This document shows, piece by piece, positions 13,801-28,800 of a DNA stretch of 64,000 nucleotides. Within the stretch, counting starts at the first letter, position 1. Every line of letters starts with the position of its first letter. The stretch spans positions 11,806,992-11,870,991 of the forward strand of contig NC_133897.1 in the NCBI RefSeq assembly GCF_964199755.1, read 5' to 3'. The notes below the pieces were generated by a model. That model ran no database searches, was not told where the DNA came from, and was given only the letters and a program-made list of their open reading frames with translations. Origin of the DNA: Larus michahellis. Taxonomy: Eukaryota; Chordata; Aves; Charadriiformes; Laridae. A program made the translations under genes and the position numbers.

Positions 13801-16800
13801 AGGAGTCATCCAATAGAAACGGCATGACTACCTCGCTATGCAATATTGAATCTCATACATACAGACACAAGAAAGAACGTTACTGGGCGATGCTTAAATT
13901 CTTACCCCATCCAATCAGCAGGTAGATTGTGAAGTGTCTGTTTGGGGAGAATATTAGCACAAGGAGGATGTGCAGGTAAAGTCCTTCAACTAAGAGCCAG
14001 TAAAAGTTTGCCATAACACCATACTGAAAAAACACCAAAATAGCCTTGCAGCCCACCTGAAATATGAGAATAGGGGTCAAAGTTGTTGCAGGAAAGATGC
14101 TGTATTATTCTGTTATTAATACATCCTATAGAATCACAGAATCACAGAATCTTAGTGGTTGGAAGGGACCTCTGAGATCATCGAGTCCAACCACATAAAA
14201 AAAAAAACAAACAAAAACCACACACACACACAAAAAAACCCAACACACCACACAAAAAAAAAAAAAAAAAAAGCACCCACCTACTAAACTCCAGGTTTAA
14301 ACTCCACCTAAACTCCACCTAAACTATAGGTCCTAGCTCTCCATGTAATACTAGTAACCCAGGTCCAGTGGAAATTTTTTTTCTTAATTCAAGCAAATTG
14401 AGACATTGTAAATGTTAGAGTTTATATAAAAAGAAAATTAATTATTAAAAAAATATTTATATGTGTCTCAGCAAATTTGTTCAGAAATTTTGAAAACTTC
14501 ATAGCATAAGTATTGTAAAAGGTGGTGATTATCAATAAATGCAATAGTTAATGAAATGCAATTAAATTGCACTTTGCAATAGTTAGTTAATGAATGGCTA
14601 TTAGAATAAATAATCAGCTACTAGGTGGCTAATAAATATATTAAAATCCCAGCTGGCTTCCTAACGTAGTGAAAATTAATAACGAAACTACTTTATTAAT
14701 TTGTCAAGGCTAAATGGGAAACTGAGTGAAAAATATAACTTTACATGATGAATATTCTAAATAGAGTCAGAAGAAAAAGTTGATGGGACTTTTAAAAATT
14801 ATGTTTTCCCTTTAGAAAATGGTTCGGTGCTTTTTAATTAACAAACCACATGAGCATGTATTATAAAATGAAGTCCCAACACACTTATAGTCTGCGTGAT
14901 ACTCTTCAGAATTAATTTTCAGATGTCTGTACTGCTGATGTTCCACAGTGCTGGCTGCTGCTACTTTGGTACTTCCCAGCAGGAATCTGGGATGTGAGAA
15001 TTGAACAGAAAAATGTTTCTGCTGAGACTGAGCTGAGAAATGTGATGATATGGTGAATGTGACAGACTAAACAAAATGGACTAAATAAAACTTCTAGTTT
15101 CTGCTGCTTTACTCCCTTCCCCATTTTAAATACCTTTCATACCACCACTATTTCTGTTAAAATTCCAAGTACACCAAATACTGAGGAATGAGTAAAGTAG
15201 GTAACTTACTCATTTAGCAATTTATTCCTCTGTCTAAACATAGGTGTCTGTTATGAAGTGAGATGCCCTCAGGGACCCCAGTCACCAGCTGCTAAGCCAG
15301 AATGGCACAGGCCTCATAGAGACACTGCTTTGTATCCATCAGCCCCTTGTGGTGTCTGATAGCTCAGTGCATCCCAAGTAACCTACATGCCTGTATTTAT
15401 GCCTGTGTACACGCCTATATAGACAACTAAGTAAGAGCCCAAAGGTTTGAATTCATTTCACCTAATTTTAGCTGCCTACAAGCAAGGTTTCCAGTGAACG
15501 CTAGCCACCTACTAGCCAACTAGCTCCTTATACAGCTCATGAAGAGAGGCAGGCATGTCCAGAGAGAGTCTTAAAGCAGATGAGATAAACTGTCCAGTGA
15601 GAAAGACTGAAACCCAGAGAAACAGCTTAGTTCAGTCGTCTTGTTTGGTGAGGCTAATCTTACCTCTGGACTTTGTTTCCACTGAAGGGATATCCAATGC
15701 AGACCAGTAATGGGCCAGAAAAGTTAACATGGAGAAAATTAAACATTTCAAAATGCAAGCTGAAATTTGCTATTATGCTTATGACTACTTGCAACTAGAT
15801 TAGCAGGCAAAGTCTAAAATTTTTGTGATCTCTTTTAAATTCCAATACTCCTTTGTATTATATTCTCAATTTACATACTAGAATCCCGCATCAAAATATT
15901 TCCTCTTCCTCCTGCAGCTAATCCTGTATCAGGTGTATTTCCAGATGCTGACCAACGGAGGTATCTGTCAGTAAAGAGTTAGCCAAAATTATGGCTCTAT
16001 GTCATTCAGATCCAGGACCTAATTACATTGCATTTTGAATTGTGTGCTTTTAGACGTCTGTGCATGCAGCAGAACTGTGGAACATCACACACATATGACA
16101 AAAGAGGCAAACCCCACATTCTGTTATGGAAGAAAGGTATTATCCAGCCAACGCAAGAGAAAGCAGCCTTGCCAAGCTGGTGTCAGATCATCCCACACAT
16201 AATGCAACAGAAATTACTCAACAGCCCGGAAAACTGGACATATTCAAAGTACAAGGCTTTGCAGCCAAAAATAACTGAAAAGAAATCACAGAAATCAAGT
16301 AGTATTCTGAGAGTCCATTGACTCATCTTTCAAGGACCTCAGAACTTTTGATTACCCCTCGCAGCCTGCCTACTAACTTGTCTGCTTTGGGTCTACTAAC
16401 TCAGAGCCCATTTGTCTTCATTAGAAATATCCCAGATTATGAATTCATACATACAGCTTGACAGTCACTGCTAAGAACTTTATGCTTTGGGATGATATGG
16501 CTTCATCGATATAAAAATATCTTCCTTCCATTTTTTCTCACAAGCTTAAACTGTAGTAAATTAAATGCAGAAGGTATTTAGCAATATTTGAAGGGTTCCT
16601 TTGCAGCACTTTTGCTGAAACAACGGAGGCAGAGAATGGGGAATATCATATAGTGGTCAGTCTTCTAACAGCAAGGCTTGAGATTTTTTTAACCCCTGTG
16701 CATGAAAATGCAGTAAACTTATTAGCTTGCCAAGAATGCAGATAGTCATAGCCAGAAAGTACAGAGGAGTTAATAAAGACAACTCCTGCAAATATTTAAT

Positions 16801-19800
16801 TCCCTGACTCATTGCACTCCCTCCATTGACACCTGTCCAATTCCTGGACCCCTGATAAAGCTGCTGGAACATTTCCAGATGAGCTGCCTTCAACCATTCC
16901 TAGCTAATGGCACTCCTGTTTGTCTTAAACTCTCCCAGCTGATTAATGCAGTGGCCATATTTATTCTGAGCTATAGCTGGTCATGATTTGTTTTGGCAGA
17001 TGACATGTTGTCCCTTCATGGCCATGCAAAACAACATTAACTTCTCTTACTTCTGCTTCAACCTTCTTTCTCTGGCTCATTCTAATAGACCATTTTGCTA
17101 GTCATTATATTCTCTGCAGAATTGTATTCACTGACAGCTTGGTATTCCTAAATATTTAAGAGGATCAGAGAGGAAAATTTAGTGACACAACAGTATTATA
17201 CCACATAGCAAATGAGGTTTATTACCCATGAGGTTTGATCCTCTGGACAGTGAGCTGTGTTGGAGCTGGAATAGAGAATATCATCCTTGACTAAAACAGA
17301 GATTGCTCTTAGAATGAAAGAGAGGAACAGGTTCAGATGGATGTAGTTCCGAGTACAATGAAGTTTTCTAAGAAGAGATTTAAAAACAGACGTTTTAGAT
17401 TTCAAGACAGAAAGCTCTTGAACAGACTTTTATTACTCTCCAGTCATCTCTTAGTAATATGAACCTTGGGTAAAAGCCTACCCTCCTCCTCTACCATATC
17501 GTCAGTGCTGCCTTGTTTTCTTTTATCATCATCATCATCCTCATCACCATTATAGGCTGTTCAAAATACACAAATAAAGTATTTCTTACTCCTTTTCAGC
17601 AAGTATAACAGACCAAAAGATCCCAGAGGTGTTTCTCCGACAACATAAACTGACAATAAGCATAGATTATTACATCCTTCTGCATGTGCGCTCATCCCAG
17701 TGTTTTTCTTGCAAATAAAACTTTGAATATCCTGGATGTATTTCTGACATGCTCTCACCTATTATTTTCATTTTTTTATTTATTTATTTAACTGCTGCAT
17801 TTTGCTATATAATGGCTTTTCATGCTATGATGTGAGTGTATGGAGGAACAACTAAAAAATGCATTCAAAGCATTAGATCGCCCATTCTTTCTATCCAGTG
17901 AGATGTAAAACTTCTCTTCCTTAGTCCAGCAGCCATGTGAAAGCCTGACAAACAAATGATAAATGAATATTCCAAGTAAGTGAGTGAGTGCCCAGGGGAA
18001 ACAAGTTATAAGTTGAGGGCTTTTCACTTAAAAGACATTCCCTTCAAGATCTTCCCATCTTACAGAACTTTTTTATAGCAAATCCCCAGAAACCAAACTG
18101 CACCTTGAGCTGCACCTGGAAATAAGCCAGCAGCCAGGACATTTAAGCAAATATGAGCAATGAAAGAATGAAGGTGCAGTGGAAGCTCAAAGTAGTCTTC
18201 ACGTTTTGACTTTTACCGAAGAACACTAAATAATCGATTCTGAAACTGCTAAAGCAAGCATAGTTACAGTGAGTGCAGGGAAATATATAACAGATCCGTC
18301 TTGCTAGCCCCCACTTTGGCAAAGGACAGAATACCAGGCTGAACTAAAAGCAGTTGTCAAAAATCCAGTGATTTCTGTGGCTAGGCAGAACTCTATGCTA
18401 AGCTAGAAAGCTCTCCTTTGCTGAAACAGCTTCTGAGAAAATCTGAAATACCACTATTACTTTGGACTGCCTCATATGTTCCTATAGAATTCAGAGATAC
18501 TTGCAAGCTGTAAATGGGAGGAAAATATTTTTCTTGAGTAACTAGTTTTGATTATTACTTCTTCATCCCATTCAGTAGCTGAAATAATAAATGTTGGATA
18601 TATACAATGCTGTCAAACCAACATTTTGGAGGTAGTGGGCTAGAAAGTATTTTTATTTGGGATATGTATGATGATTAAGAACAACACAGTAATACTGTTA
18701 TTTAACAATGAAACAAAATCTATGATGCCTATTTCTTTGATATGACTACCTCATGACACAAAAATACCATGTGAGGAACAGTTGCAGCCAGCTGATGCAC
18801 ATGACAGCACATCTTATAGAAATGACAGAGATTCATATTTTTCTCCATGGTAAGAAACACATATCAGAGAAACTGACTTTTTTTTTGAAGGTTTTGCTAC
18901 ACAGGACTAATCCCAAATGAAGCACAGTAAGATCCAGAATATCAGTTATGTAGAAATATACTGTTCTACAATTTATTTTCACTCCGAGTTGTAATAAATC
19001 AACCTTTTTTAAAATATCTGAAAAATAGTATTTATTTTCAAACATTTTTATTTCAACTTTTCTAAAATTTTACAATATATTAAAACTTAGACATTCAAAA
19101 TGAAGAAACAGCAACTTGCATTCTCAGAAGGGTAAAGCAACTTCTTTTGACTAAATTAAAATTATTAGCTTTGCTGTTTATAAATCAAGTTTGCAGAAGT
19201 AAGAATGTGCCTGATAAACTGGCAACCTACAACAGGAAAACACCATGCCAGAAAGTAACCAATTAGCTTAATTATAATAAGTACATAGAGTATTACGTGG
19301 GGAGTGGCACCATAGTAACTTGAAAAATGCCGTCAGTTTAGTCTGGCAAGGTATTTACAGATATTCATGTTTTATGTCTTTGTTTTGAGATTAAAAGATT
19401 AGCCAGATATAAAATCCTTCCCTTTTACAATGCTTCTAAATGTGTCCTCCACAGATATTAATAATGGAAACCCATATAATGCTTCTGTAAAGATTAAAAT
19501 CAAGTCCAGTTCTTTAGAAGACATGTAAAAAAGAATATTGCAACTGTATGGAAACTTTCAGAAATAACTCTCCCCACCCAACAGTTCCGCCTTTCACGTG
19601 CTTATAGCTGATACTGTGAACAACTGCAAAGTCCTGAGGCTGAATCTGTTCTGCCAGACAGTACGTAACAATATATAATGGACTGCAGAAGTCAAGTCAT
19701 AATACTTAAAAAAAGAATTTCCACTTCCTTGTCATGAACACATTACCTACAATTAAATTAAACTCCACATTATTCCATGCTTTCTTTCATTAAAAGTAAT

Positions 19801-22800
19801 GCACATGTTCAGGATCAAACGCAGGATAATTTGAAGCATAAATATACAAATTTAGCAATGCACAATTTTAATAATCTCTTGTGTTACTAATATCCAGAGT
19901 TGAAATTCTAATCCTGCTGGATGAAGTCAGGATTTTGACAACCCTGCAGCATTAGTAGCTTCTGATTTTTAACTCACTATTTAACTACCAAATCTCCTTT
20001 AGATAGCTTCACTTATAAGAGTTTTTCTTTGTCCTTGTTTTTTAAATACAGCAAGGTGAAAGTTTGATGGTTACATGCAAAGGTGAATGTGTTTCAGTGG
20101 TGAATGACTGATCTTTATAAACAGTATATATATAAGTATGTTTCTTAGATCGGTGGTAGATGACTAATGAAAAGTTAAAACTTACAGAAACATTCCTATT
20201 TTCCTTAAAAATTACCATAACGTATGGGATGCCCTGAGAGACAGACAGACATACAAACATAGCTATTTGCATTCACTTCTATTATTGATAGTTTACAATT
20301 GCTTCAACTGCATCCTTCCATAATAACTGGCTGCTTGCTACATGCTTGGGAAACTATATATATTGAATTATATACTGAATTTTTACAACTTATTTGGGTT
20401 CCTAATTCAACTTACTATGTTAGGAGGCCCCTACACTCCCTGTAGATAACAGAGAAACAGGCTTCTTTAGGGGGAGACTTAGAAGACCCAATGTTTCCCC
20501 CCTGAAAAAAAGCCTGTGTCTTTCCACTGACTCAACAGAGAGACTGGGGAGTTCTCAACTTGGATATTTAAACTGAAGTTGAAGGTTTTGAGTACACTTC
20601 TGAAATTTTTGATCTGTTTGTTATAACTGGCTTCTGGTGATGGACAACATCCAGAAGTCTATAACACACTGTCTTAAATGCGTTATTAGGTTTTAGCAGT
20701 TTTGAAAATGCACGATCTGCCTGTAGCGTTTGCTGGTAGAAAGAAAATAACCATGAGTGACTCAATTCTTTTCAAAGATATTACAAAATATAATTATGGG
20801 TTATATATCTGCTCTGAATAGCCTCTGAATATTTAAATACTGAGAAAATTAGACGGCAGACTGAAAGGCTTACAGAACTCACCATAGGAATATTTCATCA
20901 GAGGAATGAGGCTCTGACAAACAACATGCTGTCCTCTACGTACTATATGTACTTTTCTACCAAATCTGAGAGATGCATTTTCATGTTTTTCTTGGTGTAG
21001 AGTGGAACAGAAAAGTTGCGTGAAGTTTATAATGGAGAATATAAAGGCTATTCTATTAGACAGGTAGAAGTGATATGTAAAGGCATGAAGGTGGAGAGAC
21101 TGAGAAAAGCTATGACACTGATACCATTTGCAATTTCTTTTACCAGTTGGATGTTGCTTTCAGTCTCAGAAAACTCCCAGAAACTAGGCAAAACCAACAG
21201 ACAGTACTGCCGTTCCTAACTGCCTAACAAAAACATTGCACACCCAGTACTATCCTTCAGCCCAGTTATCCATACCTTTACAACCCCACTTGGAGAAATG
21301 AATGATTACCTTTGATTATAGGACCCCTGGAGACTGCTCAGAAGCTTCTGCAAGATATGGCTGCCCACTTGTCCAGTGCTGAGACCAGCATCGTACTAAT
21401 TTTCAAGAGCAATTCAAGGTGCCAATTTTAATAATCAAATAGAAAATGCTTTATATAACCCATTCCTAAATGACTGTTTTTTCTTACATGGGCTATAATG
21501 CCTGTAAATTTGTAAAGTGCTTTGAAATATTTTAGTATGACTGGTGCTAGCAAAAAAATAAGTTAGCATTACATTATTGTCAGCTGTTTAATGGAGAAAA
21601 ATGTAAAACCAACTCATTTTCAAAATATCTGAGCAATCAGATAACAGTTAAAACAATCTTATCATTGTTCATGTTTACTCATGAAAAATACATACCTGAA
21701 AAGGCAAAGAATTATACTTCCTGTTGTAAGAGCAATCAGAGATACGCTGTGTCCAAGAGTATAAATTGCCTTCACCCTTACATAGAAGTTGACCTGCACA
21801 GAAAAATATATATGCAGAAACCACTTACTGAGATGTAAAATTGACAGTGAAATAATATAATTTTCCATTAAATAGCTCTGAAGGCTAAATAAATAGCATT
21901 ATTTTCACTCTTTGCTCTACAGTACGTGATGAGAATATTGTGTCTTTATTCCAACATATTTTTGCAATGTGACATCTCAAGCCAATTGACCTCAGTAGAA
22001 AATTCAGCCTCAGGAACTCAAAACTTAGACAAGACTTAGCTGGTACGATTTCAGCTGATTATTCCATGTCAATGAGGTCAAAGAAAATATCAGATTCATC
22101 AACTTCCATAAACACAATTAAACTGGGAAGAACGAGCCACAGTTTGAAAGACAGGATTATCTCTGAAAAAGAGAATCTCTCTCAGTCCTTCTGCTCCAGT
22201 GTACTTCGTTATGCATTTATGTTTAATTTTAAAGACATGTTTAAGTCTCATTAATTTCCTAATCTAAATGTTCAAATCTTTATTAAATTGTGACCCAAAC
22301 AATCCTTTCTCTCTTTAGTAAAGTTATTTGCTAAAACTTGGAAAGGAAATTTTTCAACAGAGAAAAACAGACTGAAGTGCATGGTTCGCTGATTAACCGC
22401 TGTTATCTGTAAATTTACCAGTTACATATTACATTAAACCCTATTTTGAACGACAACATCAAGAAAAATAATGCTAAATACTCTCAGAATTAAGCTGCTT
22501 CTTCATTTATGCCTACAATAGTCGTTTGACAGTATTTTCCACTGAAGCTAGATAAAATATTAACATTGTAAATTTTTTTGCTATGTTATGAAATGAATGA
22601 TTTTAATAGCAGTGTAGAATGTGCTATGTATAACAAGCAGAATTTCAATATTTAGTGCACATGGCTATAGCACTCACCTTCTCAAAAGTAGTTTGTAAAA
22701 AGTAGCAAGGAAGCAATACTTTAAAATAAACTAAGACAGCAAAGGAAAATGCAAGTCATTTAATATATTTATTTTTATAGCATTTAAAAGGACAAGTGAA

Positions 22801-25800
22801 GAAGTGACTTCTGCAATCCCAATTCATGATGAAATTAGTTGGACTTTCACTTAACAAATATTATACAGGTATGGAAAAGACTAAATGAAATGTTAAATGA
22901 AATGAAGAATCTTGAAACTGCGCTATCATAGATACAGTTAAAGGGGGAAAATAAGGGAAACATAACTGCCATAGACCTTAAGTGTATTCATAGCAACGGT
23001 CATGCTTGCTAGGAGCTATAAGTGCTATACGAGGAGTCAAAGGAAACAGAAATCTCTTTTTTTAATTAGAGAAGTAAATTGTGATGACCTTTTTGACAAC
23101 AGTCCTGACGTTTTAATGTTCTGTTTGCTTTACATAATATTCATTTGCTGCAGAGATAAAGAAGGAAAAGATGGACTTAATGAAGATTCCAGTGTCATTA
23201 GAATGACCATAAGAAAGTTCCTTGGTCAAAATCCTGAATAAATATTGTTTGCCTTTTTTTTTAAAGTTGGTGTCCCTGGGCGGTTAAAAGGATAAACCCT
23301 AAAGTATTACTTTATTGCTCTCTATAGAGTCTGCTGGCTATTTGCAGAGCCCCACTGCATTCCTAGGGATTCTCTGTGGGCATAAAGGGCATAAAGCATT
23401 CTCTGTAGGCTCTATTTCACCTAGTGTTAGGTGCCTACACTGCAAATATAAACATCTAAGGCAATATAGGGTCTCTTCACAGGGCCTTCTAGGAAGCACT
23501 TCTTGTATCTATGCAAGCAGTCAACATGGACTTCACTGGATGTATTTCTACAGACAATGAAGAGGCCCCACAGCGACTAATTCAAGTGTGGCTACCCAGA
23601 GTGTACAAATGCTTGCCCCAAAAAGATCCTGGTTTTCCACATGAATCCTATGTTTGCTAAATAAGACTATAAGTAGTTCAATGTTCCTTGAACAATGTTT
23701 CTAGAAGTGTTTTCAAATAGAATTCTAAGAACATTTTTTTCAAAACTAACATAAATTCACATAAAATCAGTTCTGAAGAACTGTCCTTTAATTCCCTGCT
23801 AGAATGACAGAATTATAGTCCAGTCCCCAGTTTGGCTCATTTCTGGACGGCTCTAAAAACTGTGCCTACAGACAAGCACTGCAGAGCACCCCTACACTTC
23901 TTTAATTTGGCTTCTCTCATAGCAAAAGGAGCATCAGCCAGTCTCCAGGCAATTTTCTGGAAATAGAGTGATAAACAGTTTCTCAGCCACAATTACAACA
24001 GCCCATGGCACCAAAAACACTGCAAATACTTTGGGCACCCTCCTTCATTCATTCAACCTGACCTGCTCTGCAAAATGATGGAAAAAGGATGCTCCAGTAA
24101 TGACTCAACAATTTGGCAGCCTCATGCCCCCTCATCAGTAATCTGGACTAGAAAATGAATTTTAGTCGCTGACCTTGTGCACATCAGGAGTTGCCAATAT
24201 AGTGTAAAGCTTCGAAATGATGCACAGCAGTTCCACAACATGTTCTATTTGTTACCAACTTGTTGGCATTTGCAGACACCACTAAAACAGATTTCTGCTG
24301 AGTGCACAAATAGAAGTCTGAATAGTCTCTAAATCAAAAACTCAACATCCACCATGTAAATTTGAGGGAGATAAATGTCACTTGCAAAAGAAGTTGCAAT
24401 GACAATGAATCTACATTGTTTAAATACTGAGTGGAAATTTTCCTGTTCACTATCATGGAAAAAAAATATTAGCAGAGATATTCTTTTAATAGTAAGAGAG
24501 ATGTTCAACATTTCATTACTGCAGAGCAGAGACAGGGGTGTCCCCAGGTATGCACAAAGCATCTGATAAGGGTGCACACAGACACAACTTTACACCACTG
24601 GTCTTCTTATTCTGGGAACTACCAACCATCAAGCAGCTTAACAAAGCCTAACATCTGTATTTGTTGACAGCCTTGAAAGGAAAACATTTAAACTAGGACT
24701 TGTGATGTGAATTGTGTCCTGGCCCTTCCCAGTGCCCAGTAGAAATGGGTTCTTCCCTCCTATTCAGGTTTCCTGTTGTGCTAGAAAATCTTAAAGCAGC
24801 TGTAAGGTCCCTTTCTGCTGCTGAGCAGCCAAAGTGTGCTATGAGTTGGTTATAAGATCTGCTTCAAAGACAGTCTTAGGTTTGCCTAAGGAGCAGAAAT
24901 AACTCTGAGACAAGAAGCGTGTAAGTTTGACACATGACAACTCATGCATTTGCTGTTAAACAGATGACTAAACTGACCCAACTGTATACTTTTCTCTAAG
25001 TACCATGTTCTCTATACTCCTTATTTAAGATTAGTTCCTTCTGGCTAGACATCAAGCTTCCTCCCATCATCTCCTTGCTTCATTCAAAAACTCTCTTGTG
25101 CCGACTTTCTCGCTGTTGACTTTTAGGTTAGGCCTTTGTACTGGTTTTGGCTGGGATAGAGTTGATTTTCTTTGTAGCACCTTGTAGGATTTGTACTGGA
25201 AATAGTGCTGATAACACAGGGATGTTTTAGCTATTGCTGCGCAGTGCTTACACTGAGTCAAGGCCTTCTCTGCTCCTCACGCTGCCCCACCAGTGAGGAG
25301 GCTGGGGGGGCACAAGGGATTGGGAAGGACACAGCCGGGACAGCTGACCCCAACTGACCAAAGGGATATCTATCCCGTACTATATGACGCCGTGCTCAGC
25401 AATAAAACCTGGGGGAAGGAGGAGGAAGGAAGGACATTTGGAGTTAGGGCGTTCATCTTCCCAAGCCAATGTTACTGGTGATGGAGCCCTGCTTTCCTGG
25501 AGATGGCTGAACACCTGCCTGCCGATGGGAAGCAGGGAATGAATTCCTTCTTCTGCTTTGCTTGTATGTGTAGCTTTGCTTTACCTATTAAACTGTCTTT
25601 ATCTGAACCCAGGAGTTTTCTCACTTTTACTCTTCTAATTCTCTCCCCCCAGCCCCCATGTGGGCGAGTGAGTGAGCAGCTGTGGGGGGCTGAGCTGCCT
25701 GTTGGGGTTAACCCACAAGAGCCTTGAAACCCTTTTTCTGCAAATCACATAAAGAACTCTGCACACATATGATTCACAGGAATTATTAGAAGCTGACAGG

Positions 25801-28800
25801 TTTAGAAACATTGTTATTTTGATGCAGGGATCCTTAAAAATATGCGAAGTAATAAAATACTTTTAGCTTACATTAGCAATTTTGATCCATATTTTTGACT
25901 ATTCTGTTGCTAGTGACTACTTATTCCATATTTACATGAGAGATCAAAGAGTCTGGCAACCATAAGAAGTAATTTCAACTTGCATGTTTCCTTTAAACAA
26001 TACAAAGTAGTTTTTCTTGAACATGTTTGACATTTTTGAGAACTCATTACTCAAGTCCTTGGCTTCTACCTGGAACTAAATATAACATTAGTTTCTCAAA
26101 AATGAGTCATAACATCCTTTACTATTAATTCATCCAAAGGGTTTCTGCATCTACTGAAGGGAGTGGATTTCAAAGACTGTACTATGGCAGTACGTCTTTA
26201 TGCGTGACTAATCCAGGCTGTAAAACATACACAAATGCAAACATGCTACACATCTTAGTGTCACATATAACGATTCAGTTAAACTGTATCAGCACCTTTA
26301 CATGTAATGTCCTAAATATCTTAAATCACAATCAGTCAAAAGTGTGCATTCTGATCATCAACGTAGAATACATCAACTCATTGATATTCATTCTCTCCTT
26401 TCAAATACATAAAGGAAAATCAAATAGAAAATAACATAATTCTAGCTATAAAATATCTAAACAATTAAACTCCATTATCAAATTGCCTTTTTTGCTGGCC
26501 AGACTAAATAAAGTGAAGATACAAACTCACTACACTGAAATGAACATGCCAGATTTAGCACCAGCTGATTTCAGATCAGTACATGAGGTAAGAACAGCTT
26601 TGCTGGCTATCATGGACGATAACTTATTACCAAGTAAGAGAGGACAGAGATCTGTTCTCATCTGCCAAGATCCCACTCACAACATTTTACATTACCAAAA
26701 GGTTTGCCCAACTTTTCTGACTTTCATAGCAACAGACATACTAGCTCCCCTCCTTCCGCAGCCAGAGATAATGATTACAGAATCAAGACCTGAAAAAATG
26801 CAGTCAAGAAAGACATTCAGTGCACCCTTAAGTAGACATGACTATTTGGTCAACACAAATTCCACTGACATAATGAACAAACTGTACCTATTTGCCTAAA
26901 TGTAGTCATCCAGTACTACTTAGGGTATCACGGAATGGTAGGTTTTGGAAGGGACCTCTGGAGATCATCTAGTCCAACCCCTCTGCCAAAGCAGGTTTAC
27001 CTAGAGCAGGCTGGACAGGAACGCCTCCAGGTGGGTTTTGAATGTCTCTAGAGAAGGAGACTCCACAACCCCTCTGGGCAGGCTGTTCCAGGGCTCTGGC
27101 ACCCTCGAAGAAGTTTTTCCTTATGTTCAGATGGAATTTCCTGTGTTCTAGTTTGTGCCTGTTGCCTCCTGTCCTGTCGCTGGGCACCACTGAAAAGAGT
27201 CTGGTCCCAACCTCTTGACACCTGCCCTTCATATATTTACAAGCATTTATGAGATCCCTCTCAGTCTTCTCTTCTTCAGCCTAAACAGACCCAGGTCTCT
27301 CAGCCTTTCCTCATAAGAGAGATGCTCCAGTCTCTTCATAATCTTCGTAGACCTCTGCTGGACTCTCTCCAGTAGTTCCTTGTCTTTTCTTGAACATGTG
27401 GCCTCACCAGGGCAGAGTAGAGGGGGAGGATGAACCCTCTCAAGCATGCTCTTTTTAATGCACCCCAGGAGACCATTGACCTTCTTGGCCACAAGGGCAC
27501 ATTGCTGGTTCATGGTCACCTCGTTGTCCACGTGTTCTTGTTTGAAGTAAAACAGAACCAAGTTTCTGTTTTGTAGTTTTACTTTTCAGTTAAGCCTCTT
27601 CTAACTAACTCTACTCTCTGAAATTAACGGCATATTTTTCAGACAGTATCCACTTACAGAGTGATAAGACATGATTGTTTATAATTTATGCCAAAGAATA
27701 GTATTGCTATAACAACCAAGGTCAGCTAACTTTGTTATACGCCCCACTGGAGGGCCGTAAGAAGAAAAGTGTAGAGTGGTTGGAATTGTGGGGAGGATTG
27801 GACAGGACAGGTCACCCAGAACTGACCAACAGGGTATTCCATCCTATCTGCATCATGCTCAGTATAAAAGCTGAGGGATCACAGGGTCAGCCTCTTTCTT
27901 CAACGAATGGTGTCCGAGGAGGACTCTCTCTGTTCGTCTCCCTTTGATCCCGATTTGTGCATTCCTGAATCCAGATCCAGAATCCACTTTCCGTCTATCG
28001 CTGAGTCCAGTCTGCGACTTTCCCAGTGCCTGCTAGTGATGTGATCATCATCCTGGGAGCTCGGTACGGTTTTGTATATATTGTATATATTTCATTATTT
28101 TCTTTTTATTATTTCATTAATATTTTCATTAAAGTAGTTTAGTTTCTTTTTAAACTCAAATCTCTTTTCTCTCTCATCCTTCTCCGAAGGGGAGAGAAGT
28201 AAAGAGAGCATCTGTTGTTCATTTCAGTGGCCAGCCCAGCTCAAACCACGACACCATCAGGACTCCCAGGTCCCTCTCTGCAAAGCTGCTTTCCAGCAGG
28301 CCAACCCCTAACCTACGCTGGTGCATGTGGTTATTCCTCCCTAGGTGCAGGACCCTACACTTGCCCTTGTTGAACTTCATTAGGTTCCTCTCCGCCCAGC
28401 TCTCTAGCCTGTCCGGTCTTGCTGAATGGTGTCACAGCCTTCTGGGGTGTCAGCCACCCCTCCCACTTTTGCACCGTCAACACACTTGCTGAGGGTACGC
28501 TCTGTCCCCTTATCCAGGTCATTGATGAATACGTTGAACAAGACCGGACCCAGAACTGACCCCTGGGGAACATCACTAGCTACAGACCTCCAACTGGACT
28601 CTGTGCTGCCAATCACAACCCTCTGAGCTCTGCCATTCAGCCAGTTCTCAATCCACCTCACTGTCCACTCACCTAACCTCCACTTCCTAAGCTAACCTTA
28701 GTATCCAAGACAGATGTGACAAAGGACCTCTTTGCTGGAATGGCAGTGACAAGTCGAATGGCATTAGATACCTATGCTTGGGCTACCACATGAAGCCCTG

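Larger units (their letters stand above)
14057..17225 (-). other. VIPR2: VIPR2 intron 6
   Basis: 3169 nt. Holds a CR1 3' tail and low-complexity tract at its 3' end (14127-14335). The rest is unremarkable AT-rich sequence. Confidence 0.85.

Noticed and set aside
27247..27561. Frame of 104 codons as a possible gene
   Set aside because: Its body is CR1 ORF2 (C-terminal region) and it runs into LTR sequence at its start; not a host gene.
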